From: Haplosporangium gracile
Lineage: Eukaryota; Mortierellomycota; Mortierellomycetes; Mortierellales; Mortierellaceae
Direction: 5' to 3'
DNA length: 21,651 nucleotides
Assembly (NCBI GenBank): GCA_015499985.1
Contig: JAAAUF010000715.1
Span: 1 to 21,651 of the forward strand
In this document: positions 20,900 through 21,651 of the stretch, in pieces
How positions within the stretch are numbered: the first letter of the stretch is position 1
Layout of the letters: every line of letters begins with the position of its first letter
Program-made: the position numbers and the translations under genes
Notes under the pieces: model-generated
Database searches by the model: none
Seen by the model: only the letters and a program-made list of their open reading frames with translations
Told to the model about the DNA's origin: nothing

Positions 20900-21488
20900 C
20901 TTGAGTACAATAAAGCAGTATGCTGTCGGGTGAACATACTTGGGCTCATGGGTTTAAATTTTTACCGAAGCGACCGTTAATTTCTTGTGCTGTGCAACAC
21001 TACAGCTTGGAATGTTTGTTCTGGACTAGCCGCTCACTCTCAAGTCTGAGGACCCACGAAACATCCTTTTATTTGTTTGTTTGGTCCATGACGTTTGAAG
21101 GCCAACTTTATTTTATTGTTTGTCATTTGTTAGGCATAAAAAAAGGGCATTGAAACCATCTTTAGAGAACAACACAAGTCCACTTCACACGAATCATGAG
21201 CAAGCGCGAGTGCTCGTGTTGACGCGATGGTTAAATATTTGAGAGAAAAGATATGTGTTATAAAAGAACGTGTGATGACACGGTACAGCGAAGATGATAG
21301 AGATGAGTCGATTACATACTCTGGTTAATTCTCTGGAGTCATCCATAATTTTACACCTGCCCTTCTTGGTGGGAGAGAGAGAGCGGATGGAGTATGGAGA
21401 ATTGAGGACAAATAAACATTATAATGAGCGTAGAAGAGATACATTTTTTTCAGGCATTCAGTTTTTTTTTCGATGTTGGTAACAAACA
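20900..21488. other. unassigned A/T-rich region
   Basis: No supported gene. The plus-strand frame 20920-21153 (77 residues) and the minus-strand frame 21546-21325 are short, unrecognised and lack supporting splice or start context. Upstream sequences of the minus-strand remnant should occupy the part near 20900. Confidence 0.4.
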
Positions 21489-21614
21489 TTACATGTACCC
21501 CTTTTTCTCTCCTTCCCGTTTCTTCCTTCCGCAACCACTTGCGCACTTATCAGGACATTTGCGAAGGAATTGCTTCAAGTCTTCGCCCTCAGAAATAGGC
21601 TTGCTTCGTAGTCT
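21489..21614 (-). other. exon-like Lys/Cys-rich fragment at the right edge
   Basis: The minus strand has a 41-codon frame ending at TAA 21491-21489 and bounded upstream by TAG at 21617. It contains SEGEDLKQFLRKCPDKCASG, which has an ordered, non-simple composition. It could be a terminal exon of a gene that lies beyond the window. It resembles the EPFKQLRKHPNKPA segment at about 20678-20637. I cannot assign a family. Confidence 0.2.
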
Positions 21615-21651
21615 CTAGTAGCCCCGCCGACCGAAGGTTCGATGCAAATCA

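Noticed and set aside
21600..21651. A GGTTCGA box at the right edge that resembles the B box of a tRNA gene.
   Set aside because: The bases flanking the loop do not form a T-stem, and no matching acceptor, D or anticodon arm is visible upstream.

Overview
The window looks like nuclear DNA of an early-diverging filamentous fungus, most likely Mortierellomycota (Mortierella/Linnemannia type). The three intact genes are split by GT-AG introns and encode typical fungal housekeeping proteins. The large decayed gene in the right half has the NACHT plus pentapeptide plus WD40 architecture that I associate with expanded Mortierella families. The taxon is an inference from gene style, not from a marker gene.

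Left half (about 1-10,310): three conserved genes. An 11-exon plus-strand gene (339-6378) encodes an M1 zinc aminopeptidase of the Ape2/Aap1/puromycin-sensitive type. Its metallopeptidase core of normal length is followed by about 215 extra residues rich in Ser/Thr, Gln and alternating His. Next on the same strand is a 4-exon gene (6733-8467) for the V-ATPase proteolipid subunit c (Vma3 type). Converging on it from the minus strand is a 3-exon gene (10310-8861) for peptide-methionine (S)-S-oxide reductase MsrA with a long low-complexity N-terminal extension. These are ordinary unlinked functions: cytosolic peptide trimming, vacuolar acidification and repair of oxidised methionine. Introns near 5' ends are long (up to 1157 bp), while most of the others are short.

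Middle (about 10,311-14,371): mostly non-coding, with purine/pyrimidine-skewed tracts and microsatellites. A small minus-strand gene near 11.0-11.6 kb is possible but not established.

Right half (about 14,372-21,651): a gene graveyard. A 5-kb plus-strand STAND NTPase pseudogene (14372-19397) keeps the order of helical N-terminal region, NACHT ATPase, pentapeptide remnant and WD40 propeller, but is cut by many frameshifts and in-frame stops. Behind it on the minus strand is a small decayed gene (about 20525-20229) with a clear signal-peptide-like segment, an in-frame TGA and apparently a lost start codon. It is preceded by spliced leader exons and a TATA box. A cysteine/lysine-rich exon-like fragment at the extreme right edge resembles part of that leader. 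No CRISPR array, rRNA, convincing tRNA or intact transposon was seen.
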